64,000 bases of DNA, taken from the NCBI GenBank assembly GCA_964631945.1, contig CAZWAY010000004.1, positions 60,137 through 124,136 of the forward strand, read 5' to 3'. Source of the stretch: JABFRZ01 sp964631945. Lineage in GTDB: Bacteria; Planctomycetota; UBA1135; GCA-002686595. The position numbers and the translations under genes were made by a program. Shown one piece after another: positions 54,642-64,000 of this stretch. Position 1 is the first letter of the stretch. Every line of letters starts with the position of its first letter. The notes under the pieces were generated by a model. That model did not search any database. It worked only from the letters and a program-made list of their open reading frames with translations, and was not told where the DNA came from.

Positions 54642-55622
54642 ATGAAGCTGCTCGTCACCGGCGGCGCCGGATTCATCGGCTCGCACCTGTGCGAGAGTCT
54701 GCTGGCGCGCGGCCACGACGTCTGCTGCCTGGACGACCTCTCCACCGGGCGCGCCGAGAACCTGGAGGGCTGCCGCGCACACCCCGACTTCCGCTTCGTG
54801 CGCGGTTCGGTCCTGGACGAGGCCCTGGTGCGGGCCGAGGTCGGCGCGGTGGACGGGGTCTTCCACCTGGCCGCAGCCGTGGGGGTGAAGCTCGTGCTCG
54901 AGCAGCCCAGTCGCACGCTGGAGCTCAACGTGGTCGGCACGCGCAACGTGCTGGCGGCGGCGGCCGAGCGCGGGGCGCGCGTGCTGTTCGCCTCCAGCTC
55001 GGAGGTCTACGGACGGAACGAGCACCCGCCCTTCGCCGAGGACGCCGCGCTCCTGGCCGGCGCGACGCGCGAGCCGCGCTGGAGCTACGCCTGCTCCAAG
55101 GCGATGGGCGAGAGCCTGGCCTTCGCGCACGCGCGCGAGCACGCCCTGGCGGTGCTGGTGGTGCGCTTCTTCAACGTGGTCGGACCACGCCAGCGCGGCG
55201 CCTACGGCATGGTCCTGCCGCGCTTCGTGCGCGCGGCCCTGGCGGGCGAAGCGCTGGAGGTCTACGGCGACGGGACCCAGACGCGCTGCTTCCTGCACGT
55301 GGCCGACGCGCTGGAGGCCGTACTGGCGCTGTGGGACGAGCCGCGCGCCTTCGGTCAGGTCGTCAACGTGGGCAGCGCGCGCGAGGTCGAGATCGGCGCC
55401 CTGGCGCGCTGCGTGGTGCGCGTGGCCGGGAGCGCGTCGCCCCTGGTGCACATGCCCTACCGCGAGGCCTACGGGATGGAGCTCTGCGACTTCCGCCGGC
55501 GCGCGCCCGACCTCGCGCGCCTGGAGGGCCTGATCGGCCCGCGCCGGCCGCGCGCGCTGGAGGCCATCGTGGCCGAGCTCGTCGGGCTGCGGCGGCCATC
55601 ACCCGCGGGACGCTCAGCCTAG
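54642..55622 (+). CDS. NAD-dependent nucleotide-sugar epimerase/dehydratase (SDR)
   Basis: The extended SDR fold has the NAD motif LVTGGAGFIGSHLCE at the N-terminus, D33-D34 for the adenosine ribose, the serine-rich FASSSEVYG near residue 123 and the catalytic YxxxK in YACSKAMGE near residue 148. The pattern FHLAAAVGVKLVLEQP is like UDP-glucuronate decarboxylases and UDP-glucose 4-epimerases. I cannot fix the substrate. Length 326 aa, ATG start, with the acyltransferase gene 20 nt downstream. Confidence 0.87.
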   Translation: MKLLVTGGAGFIGSHLCESLLARGHDVCCLDDLSTGRAENLEGCRAHPDFRFVRGSVLDEALVRAEVGAVDGVFHLAAAVGVKLVLEQPSRTLELNVVGTRNVLAAAAERGARVLFASSSEVYGRNEHPPFAEDAALLAGATREPRWSYACSKAMGESLAFAHAREHALAVLVVRFFNVVGPRQRGAYGMVLPRFVRAALAGEALEVYGDGTQTRCFLHVADALEAVLALWDEPRAFGQVVNVGSAREVEIGALARCVVRVAGSASPLVHMPYREAYGMELCDFRRRAPDLARLEGLIGPRRPRALEAIVAELVGLRRPSPAGRSA

Positions 55623-55642
55623 ACGGGTCCGTCGGACGATCC

Positions 55643-56500
55643 ATGGGGGGCATGCTGCGCCTGGCCCGAGCCTTCGCCCTGTCCGCGCTGTTCCTCGCCT
55701 GCCTGCCGCTCGTCCTGGGCGCGCGCCTGCTCGCAGCCTGGGGTCCCGAGCGCGGCGCGCTCCGCTTCGCGGCCGTCGTTCAGCGCCTGTGGGCGCGCGG
55801 CATGCTCGCGATCCTGGGGGTCGAGCTCGAACTCGTCGGAGCGCCCTCGGCCGGCGCCTACCTGGTCGTCGCCAACCACCTCTCCTACCTGGACATCCCG
55901 GTCCTGGCAGCGCTCTTCCCGGGCCGCTTCGTGGCCAAGAGCGAGATCGCCAGCTGGCCCGTGCTGGGCGCGCTGGCGGGTCTGGTGGGCACGATCTTCG
56001 TCCACCAGCGGCGCACGCGCGACCTGGTGCGGGTCGAGCGCGAGATGGCGCGCACGCTCGCGGCCGGAGTGCCGGTGTTGCTGTTCCCCGAGGGCCACTC
56101 GACGCGCGGCGCGGGCGTCGATCGGCTGCACAGCTCGCTGCTCGAGTGTGCCGTGTCCGCGCGCATCCCGTGCCTGGCGGTGACGCTCGGCTACGAGACT
56201 CCGCGCGATCCCTGGGCCCCGGCCGCGACCGTCTGCTGGTGGGGCGGCATGGGCTTCTGGCGCCACGTGCACGGCCTGGTGGGCCTGCGGTGCATCCGGG
56301 CGCGGGTACGCGTCGCCCCGACGCCCCACGGCTCGAGCGACCGCAAGGAGCTCGCCGGCCTGCTGTGGGGCGAGCTCCAGGTCGCCTTCGTGCCCGTGCG
56401 CCAGGGGCCGGTGGCGCCCGACTATCCCTGGCCGGAGCTGTTCGAGGGCGGGCGCCTGGCGCAAGGCGGAACCCACGCCGGGGCGCGCTCGGGACCCTAG
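55643..56500 (+). CDS. 1-acyl-glycerol-3-phosphate acyltransferase (PlsC family)
   Basis: The protein has an N-terminal membrane segment (about residues 10-28) and the acyltransferase motifs VVANHLSYLDIP (NHxxxxD, about residue 75), an arginine motif in FVHQRRTRDL and LLFPEGHSTR (FPEGxxS, about residue 152). It acylates a lysophosphatidic acid or a similar lysolipid in the membrane. The length is 285 aa. It follows the SDR gene on the same strand and may be part of an envelope lipid/glycan unit. Confidence 0.9.
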   Translation: MGGMLRLARAFALSALFLACLPLVLGARLLAAWGPERGALRFAAVVQRLWARGMLAILGVELELVGAPSAGAYLVVANHLSYLDIPVLAALFPGRFVAKSEIASWPVLGALAGLVGTIFVHQRRTRDLVRVEREMARTLAAGVPVLLFPEGHSTRGAGVDRLHSSLLECAVSARIPCLAVTLGYETPRDPWAPAATVCWWGGMGFWRHVHGLVGLRCIRARVRVAPTPHGSSDRKELAGLLWGELQVAFVPVRQGPVAPDYPWPELFEGGRLAQGGTHAGARSGP

Positions 56501-56590
56501 GCGAGGGCAGCCAGGGGCTGGCGCCTCGAGATTGCCGAGATCGAGTGACCCCTCAGGGCCGCGGCGACAATCTTTTCGGCACGCAGCCCT

Positions 56591-56617
56591 TTCCAGGGGC
56601 CCCAAGTTGCCCTGGAA
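56591..56617. repeat. 8-bp inverted repeat upstream of the M43 protease
   Basis: TTCCAGGG (56591-56598) and CCCTGGAA (56610-56617) form a perfect inverted repeat with an 11-nt spacer. It may be a terminator for the acyltransferase gene (no T run) or an operator. Confidence 0.35.
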
Positions 56618-56671
56618 TGGAGTGCGCTCCCTTCCCTGGTTCCTCCTGCCCTTCCCCCAGGCCCCCGTCCC

Positions 56672-58060
56672 ATGCACTGGACCCCCGCACTCGCCTTGTC
56701 CCTGGCCGTCCTGGCACCCCCCTCGGGGCCCCGGCAGTCCACCCCGGAGCTGCAGTCCTCCGCGCTCCCGGTCATCACGGTGGGGGGCCGCTCCTTCGAC
56801 ACCTGGGAGGCCTACCTGCGCTCGCCGCTCTTCCTCACGCTGGGGCTGCGCTGCGGCACGCGCCTGGAGGGGAACTCGCTCGAGCTGCGCCCGGCCTCGG
56901 ACTGCACCTCCTCGGCCACCGTGATCAAGCCCGAATACGCGGCTACGGTCGGCAGCACGCTCTACCGCATCCCCGTCGTGGTGCACATCATCCAGAGCAC
57001 GAGCGGGCAGGGGCAGATCTCCGACGCCCTGGTGAACAGCCAGATCGCCGTCCTGAACGAGGACTTCCAGGCCATCCTCGGGACGCCCGGCGAGGACGGC
57101 AACGATGCGCGCATCGAGTTCTTCCTCGCGACCAAGGATCCGAGCGGGAACCCCACCACCGGCATCACGCGCACCACCAACAACTCCTGGTTCAACGACT
57201 CGGGCACCTACTACGACTCGCTGAACTGGAACACGAACGAGTACCTGAACATCTACACCAACTCGGCCTCGGGCGCCCTCGGCTACGTCCCGAGTCTGCC
57301 CCAGGGCGGGATCGTCGGGGCCAACAGCGACCGCGTGGTGATCCTGTGGTCGGCCTTCGGGCGCAACGCGCCGATCGGGCCGCCCTTCAACCTCGGTCGT
57401 ACGGCCACGCACGAGGTCGGGCACTACCTCGGGCTCTACCACACCTTCGACTTCGGGTGCGGCTCGGGCTCGTGCTACACGAGCGGCGACCGCATCTGCG
57501 ACACCAACCCCGAAGCGAATCCGGTCTTCGGCTGCCCCGGCAGCAGCACCTCGTGCGGCTCGGGCGATCCGTTCCACAACTACATGGACTACTCGGATGA
57601 CCCCTGCTACCAGGAGTTCACGCCCGAGCAGGTCAACCGCATGCGCTGCACGCTGACGAACTGGCGCGTGAACCTGGACGACCCGATCCTGTGCGGAACG
57701 GCGGCCTCGAACGCGATCCGCGCGCCCGCCCCGAACCTCAACGTCTACTCGGCCACGCCGGCGGTCCTGGGGGGAGTCATCACCATGACGGTGAACGATC
57801 CGGCCAGCATCGCGGCGGTGATCCTGGCCCACGGCTCCCCGGCGAACTTCACCCTTCCCAGCGGCTACGTGCTGCTCGTGAACCGCGGCTCGCCCTTCTT
57901 CTTCCGCTTCGCGCTGGCGTTGCCGCCCAACCAGGTCAGCCAGGGCGTGCCGAACGATGCGGCCCTGTGCGGATTGACCGCCTACACCCAGGCCACCCTG
58001 TTCCGTCCGGGTGGCGTGAAGGTCTACTCCAACTCGGTCGACCTGACCGTGGGTCTGTAG
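56672..58060 (+). CDS. Secreted M43 (pappalysin-like) zinc metalloprotease
   Basis: A signal peptide (about residues 1-25) and a pro-region precede the catalytic domain. The zinc site is HEVGHYLGLYH (H247, E248, H251, H257) and the Met-turn is NYMDYSDDPC with M305. Cysteine-rich CGSGSCYT and FGCPGSSTSCGSG loops fit extracellular stability. The last about 110 residues (from about residue 350) form a separate beta-rich module that is also similar to the end of the esterase-like protein at 40166-41755. Total length 462 aa. Start ATG 56672. Confidence 0.9.
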   Translation: MHWTPALALSLAVLAPPSGPRQSTPELQSSALPVITVGGRSFDTWEAYLRSPLFLTLGLRCGTRLEGNSLELRPASDCTSSATVIKPEYAATVGSTLYRIPVVVHIIQSTSGQGQISDALVNSQIAVLNEDFQAILGTPGEDGNDARIEFFLATKDPSGNPTTGITRTTNNSWFNDSGTYYDSLNWNTNEYLNIYTNSASGALGYVPSLPQGGIVGANSDRVVILWSAFGRNAPIGPPFNLGRTATHEVGHYLGLYHTFDFGCGSGSCYTSGDRICDTNPEANPVFGCPGSSTSCGSGDPFHNYMDYSDDPCYQEFTPEQVNRMRCTLTNWRVNLDDPILCGTAASNAIRAPAPNLNVYSATPAVLGGVITMTVNDPASIAAVILAHGSPANFTLPSGYVLLVNRGSPFFFRFALALPPNQVSQGVPNDAALCGLTAYTQATLFRPGGVKVYSNSVDLTVGL

Positions 58061-58090
58061 GTCCGCTCCGGTCCGCCGCGGGCGGTCGGC

Positions 58091-59572
58091 CTACGGGCGC
58101 GTGAAGACGTGCACGTGGATCGATCGCCCGAAGGCGTGGACCTCTTCGCGCGGGTAGCGCGAGCGCAGGGTCTGCAGCAGGGCGCAGTCCCTGGGAAGGC
58201 TGCGCAGGAAGCAGAACACGCGTTCGTGCCCAGCCAGGCGCTCGGGCGCGAGCAGCGCGAAGTCGTCGGTGTGTTCGAGGCTCTCCGGCCGGGATGCCGG
58301 CGGCCGGTGCGCGGCGTAGTAGCGCCAGCCGAGGGCGTGCGGGAAGAGGCGCGGTTGCCAATCGGCTGCGACCAGCGCGTCCGCCGGCGTTGCCCGCGCC
58401 AGGACCCATTCGGCCGCCCCGCGGTAGTCCTCCTCGCCCGGATCGCGCGCATTGAACACGGCCAGCACCAGCGCGCTCGCGATCACGCCCGCCAGCGTCA
58501 GGCGTCGCGTGCGCGCCAGGAAGCCTACGGCGCAGGCCTCGGCTGCGGCCAGGAGGCAGAAGGCCGGCAGGGCTCCGGCCAGGTAGCGCCACTCGAACCC
58601 CGTGCGCCTCGACAGGTGCACCGCGCTCCAGCCGAGGAGTGGCACGACGAGGGCCGCGCCGACGAGCAGGACCGGCAGCGCCACCCGCCCCGTGCCGCGC
58701 GCAGCGCGCAGCGTTCCGAGCGCGCCCAGCCCCGCCAGCCCGAGGAAGAGCGCGCTCGCCGCGAGCAGGACCAAACGCAGCGCCGGACCGGCCACCGAGA
58801 CGTTCGGGAACTCGAGGTTCTTGAAGCCCTCGAACAGCCGCAGGAGCGTGGCGTTCGAGCCGCCCGGCGCGAGCCCGTGCGCGAGCTGAGCCGGGAAGCC
58901 GAGCAGGTACCAGGGCGCCGACAGCAGCCCGGCGGCCGCGAAGGCGCCCAGGCAGGCGCGCAGGCGGGCGCGATAGGGAGGCCTCGTTCCCAGGAAGAGC
59001 GTGGCCGAGCCGAGCACCGCGAGCGTGTAGAGGAAGTGGTAGTGGGAGTGCAGCCCGATCACGGTCCACAGGCCGATGCGCCAGGCGCCGCGGCCCTCCT
59101 CGAGGGCGCTGAGCAGGGCCTCGAGCAACCCGGCACCGGCCAGCGCGAGCAAGGCGTACATGCGCAGATCGCTGGAGAGCTCGAGGTGCAGGCTCGAGAC
59201 GGCCACGAGCGCGGTCGCGGCGGTCCGAGCGCGCGTGCAAGCGAGGCGTGCGCCGATGCGCCAGACCAGCGCGAGCGTGGCGAGCCCGGCCAGCAGGGCG
59301 GGCAGGCGCAGCGCCCAGGGCTCCTCCCCGAAGAGCGTGCGCGCGCCCCGCACCAAGAGGAACGAGAGCGGCGGATGGTTGTCCTGCGTCAGGACCCGGA
59401 AGAAGGCCGCGAGGTCGCTCGCGCGCGCGTGGTGCAGGCTGTGGAAGTCGTCCAGCTTGAGACTGCCGTAGGCCGAGTTCGCCAGGCGCAGCGCCAGGGC
59501 CAGGGCGAACAGGGCGAGGAAGGTCCCCTCGCCGGACCAGGGGCGTGTGCGCTCCGGGCTAGGTGCGGCCAT
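58091..59572 (-). CDS. Polytopic glycosyltransferase (GT-C/ArnT-like)
   Basis: The protein has about ten membrane segments and, after the first, a luminal loop with KLDDFHSLHHARA; the acidic pair is the catalytic-type motif of GT-C enzymes that use polyprenyl-phosphate sugars. Further LTQDNHPPLSFLLV and SSDLRMYALLALAG are typical of the PMT/ArnT-like group (GT83/GT39-related). The last about 100 residues form a soluble domain. The 493-aa protein ends the minus-strand run whose first genes make malate synthase and isocitrate lyase, overlapping the aminotransferase by 14 nt, but it is probably functionally unrelated. Confidence 0.82.
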   Translation of the reverse strand: MAAPSPERTRPWSGEGTFLALFALALALRLANSAYGSLKLDDFHSLHHARASDLAAFFRVLTQDNHPPLSFLLVRGARTLFGEEPWALRLPALLAGLATLALVWRIGARLACTRARTAATALVAVSSLHLELSSDLRMYALLALAGAGLLEALLSALEEGRGAWRIGLWTVIGLHSHYHFLYTLAVLGSATLFLGTRPPYRARLRACLGAFAAAGLLSAPWYLLGFPAQLAHGLAPGGSNATLLRLFEGFKNLEFPNVSVAGPALRLVLLAASALFLGLAGLGALGTLRAARGTGRVALPVLLVGAALVVPLLGWSAVHLSRRTGFEWRYLAGALPAFCLLAAAEACAVGFLARTRRLTLAGVIASALVLAVFNARDPGEEDYRGAAEWVLARATPADALVAADWQPRLFPHALGWRYYAAHRPPASRPESLEHTDDFALLAPERLAGHERVFCFLRSLPRDCALLQTLRSRYPREEVHAFGRSIHVHVFTRP

Positions 59573-60734
59573 AGGCGGCGTGGACGGCCGCCAGCGGGTC
59601 GTCCGCGGCGCGCCAGTCCTGTTCGGCCAGCGCGGCGCGCAGCGCGCCGAGCACGAGCTCGACGTTGGCGCGCTTGGCGCCCGCGCCCATCAATCCGATG
59701 CGCCAGATGCGCCCCTTCAGCTCGCCGAGGCCGCCACCGATCTCGAGCGAGTGGCGCGCGAGCAGCGCGCTGCGCACGCGGCCCTCGTCGATCCCGGCCG
59801 GCACGCGCACGGCCGTGAGCGGCACGAGTCGCTCGCCCTCGGGCACCAGCAACTCGAGCCCCATGGCCGTGAGCCCGGCCCACAACGCGCGCGCGTGCCG
59901 CGCATGCCGGTGCCAGCGCGCTTCCAGGCCCTCCTCGAACAGGAGCCGCAGCGCCTCGTGCAACGCGTAGACGTTCTGGATCGGCGCGGTGTGGTGGTAA
60001 GCGCGTCCCTGGCCCCAGTAGCTCTGCAGCAGCGCGAGGTCGAAGTACCAGCTCGCCACCGGAGTCTTGCGCGCCGAGAGGGCCGCGAGCGCGCGCGGCG
60101 AGAGCGTCACCGGCGACAGGCCGGAGGGCGCCGCCAGACACTTCTGGGTGCCCGAGTAGGCGGCGTCCACGCCCCACGCATCGACCTCGAGCCGCAGGCC
60201 ACCCAGGGTCGTCACGCAGTCGGCGATCAGCAGCGCCCCCAGCTCGTCCGCCAGCGTGCGCATGGCCGCGAGGTCGTGCACCACGCCGGTCGAGGTCTCG
60301 CCGTGCACCACCGCCAGGGCCTTGAAGCGCTGGCCGCGCGCGGCCCGGCGCAGCGCGTCGGGCGTGAGCGCGCGGCCCCACTCGCCGCGCACCTCGCTGA
60401 CGCGCGCGCCCACGCGCCGTGCGATCTCCGCCAGGCGCGCCCCGAAGTATCCGGCCACGCCCACCAGCAGCGCGTCGCCCGGCTCCAGCAGGTTGACGAG
60501 CACGCTCTCCATCCCGGCCGTGCCGGTGCCCGAGACCGGCAGGGTCAGCTCGTTCTCGCTGCGGTAGGCCGCGCGCAGCCCCGCGCGCACCTCGTCCATC
60601 AGCGCCAGGAACAGCGGGTCCAGGTGCCCGAGCGTCGGGCGCGCGAGCGCCGCCAGCACCTCGGGCGCGCACTCGGACGGCCCGGGGCCCAGCAGGACGC
60701 GCGCCGGCGGCGCGCTCGGGCGGAGCGGGTTCAT
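59559..60734 (-). CDS. Alanine-glyoxylate aminotransferase (class V)
   Basis: This 391-aa PLP enzyme starts LLGPGPSECAPEVLAAL, has VSGTGTAGMES, HGETSTGVVHD, IADCVTTLGG and the Schiff-base lysine in YSGTQKCLAAPSGL. It belongs to the alanine-glyoxylate/serine-glyoxylate group and would use glyoxylate as amino acceptor. It lies in the operon malate synthase-isocitrate lyase-aminotransferase, which supports disposal of glyoxylate to glycine. It is a paralogue of the serine-operon enzyme at 8028-9155. Confidence 0.88.
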   Translation of the reverse strand: MNPLRPSAPPARVLLGPGPSECAPEVLAALARPTLGHLDPLFLALMDEVRAGLRAAYRSENELTLPVSGTGTAGMESVLVNLLEPGDALLVGVAGYFGARLAEIARRVGARVSEVRGEWGRALTPDALRRAARGQRFKALAVVHGETSTGVVHDLAAMRTLADELGALLIADCVTTLGGLRLEVDAWGVDAAYSGTQKCLAAPSGLSPVTLSPRALAALSARKTPVASWYFDLALLQSYWGQGRAYHHTAPIQNVYALHEALRLLFEEGLEARWHRHARHARALWAGLTAMGLELLVPEGERLVPLTAVRVPAGIDEGRVRSALLARHSLEIGGGLGELKGRIWRIGLMGAGAKRANVELVLGALRAALAEQDWRAADDPLAAVHAAYGRT

Positions 60735-60795
60735 GGGCGACGAGCCTGGCCGGCACCGGCGCCCAGGTCAACCCCGGCCGCTTCCAGGGACGGGC

Positions 60796-62100
<1,305 letters not shown>

Positions 62101-62138
62101 GGTGCGTGTGGCCCTCGCTGGAGGGCGTCTGGCAGGGG

Positions 62139-63784
<1,646 letters not shown>

Positions 63785-63830
63785 CGGGGGTGGCTGCAGG
63801 GCGTCGAGAGTCGGGGGGAGGCGAGAGGCA

Positions 63831-63836
63831 AGACTA
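63831..63836 (-). promoter_or_regulatory. -10-like TAGTCT before aceB
   Basis: TAGTCT on the minus strand lies about 47 nt before the aceB ATG. No convincing -35 is visible. Confidence 0.35.
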
Positions 63837-63862
63837 CTCGCTGGGTCTCGTGTCGGCCTGGC

Positions 63863-63890
63863 GGGCGCTGCTTTTGGAGCTCCAGCGCCC
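63863..63890. repeat. 8-bp inverted repeat upstream of aceB
   Basis: GGGCGCTG (63863-63870) and CAGCGCCC (63883-63890) pair perfectly around a 12-nt spacer. It lies 27 bp upstream of the -10-like element and 40 bp downstream of the stop at 63930, so it may be an operator of the glyoxylate operon or a terminator of the preceding gene. Confidence 0.4.
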
Positions 63891-63929
63891 GAAAGCGTTT
63901 CCGTCCGCCGCGCTTTCCTGGCGCACGAG

Positions 63930-64000
63930 CTAGAGCTGCCGGCGCAGCTGCTCGAGTTCGGCCGCCAGCTCGGCGCGCTCGGCCACAAGGCTCGCGCGCA
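63930..64000 (-). CDS. C-terminal end of a coiled-coil protein (partial)
   Basis: Only 22 codons before the TAG stop (63932-63930) are in the window: a heptad-like sequence LVAERAELAAELEQLRRQL. It looks like the end of a coiled coil, as in several regulator or structural families, and I cannot tell which. It reads in the same direction as aceB and lies 145 nt upstream. Confidence 0.4.
   Translation of the reverse strand, partial: RASLVAERAELAAELEQLRRQL

Overview
ORGANISM AND OVERALL CHARACTER. The window is a very GC-rich (about 70% or more by eye), gene-dense bacterial chromosome segment. A 10-base N run inside a gene shows that it is a scaffolded, probably metagenome-derived, assembly. Several features point to Planctomycetota or a close PVC lineage: a TPR protein carrying two RNA-polymerase-alpha C-terminal domains, Ser/Thr kinases paired with ECF sigma factors, and secreted proteins that end in a Pro/Leu-rich C-terminal module. 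That placement is inference. I see no rRNA, tRNA, CRISPR array, insertion sequence, prophage or plasmid gene. No gene-free stretch exceeds 300 bases; the longest is 13591-13866.

LAYOUT. 1-8010: partial malate dehydrogenase, RibD, a TPR lipoprotein with a zincin motif, and three envelope glycan-type glycosyltransferases. 8028-11516: the serine pathway serA-serB-aminotransferase (minus strand). 11592-13590: ruvA and the TPR/alpha-CTD protein. 13867-22860: HIT hydrolase, murA, then a translation and secretion block (ffh, rpsP, a catalytically dead-looking endonuclease-III relative, maf, rpmE, prfA, membrane protein, prmC). 22882-27792: PilZ, ssb, a moaD-moaE fusion, ETF-quinone oxidoreductase and leucyl aminopeptidase. 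27888-30789: a hypothetical operon including an FtsQ-like protein. 30934-32519: rplM-rpsI-yebC. 32679-37031: a signalling cluster (pseudo-receiver/degenerate GGDEF, FHA-like, kinase, ECF sigma). 37119-41755: two tandem M28 peptidases and a secreted esterase-like protein. 41773-43683: a thiol-redox cluster. 43802-49033: ileS and a CPA2 antiporter. 49042-51338: an ECF sigma and kinase operon. 51468-58060: GCS2-CBS protein, a desuccinylase/aspartoacylase-like protein, an SDR epimerase, a PlsC acyltransferase and a secreted M43 metalloprotease. 58091-64000: a glycosyltransferase, then the glyoxylate operon aceB-aceA-aminotransferase, and the end of a coiled-coil gene.

MOST INTERESTING. The gene at 42491-43000 (minus) is a TlpA/ResA-type thioredoxin lipoprotein whose first active-site cysteine codon is an in-frame TGA, giving W-U-G-T-C. 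A hairpin with a GGUCG loop lies 21-43 nt downstream, as expected for a bacterial SECIS element. A standard ORF caller splits or loses this gene, so I annotate it as a selenoprotein. Its upstream neighbour is a redoxin-fold protein that has lost its cysteine. Other notable items are a roughly 540-bp low-GC, differently coded patch inside ileS, an endonuclease-III-like Fe-S protein lacking both catalytic residues, a kinase fused to a glycine-rich repeat module, and a recurring TAnnnT -10 element so close to many starts that leaderless mRNAs are likely.

HOW THE GENES FIT TOGETHER. Most genes are housekeeping: translation, secretion, peptidoglycan precursor synthesis, DNA repair, serine synthesis and the glyoxylate shunt. 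Two kinase/ECF modules and a rich set of secreted hydrolases and envelope glycosyltransferases suggest an organism that invests in surface sensing and extracellular degradation. ETF-quinone oxidoreductase, isocitrate lyase, malate synthase and glyoxylate aminotransferase together fit growth on fatty acids, amino acids or C2 compounds.
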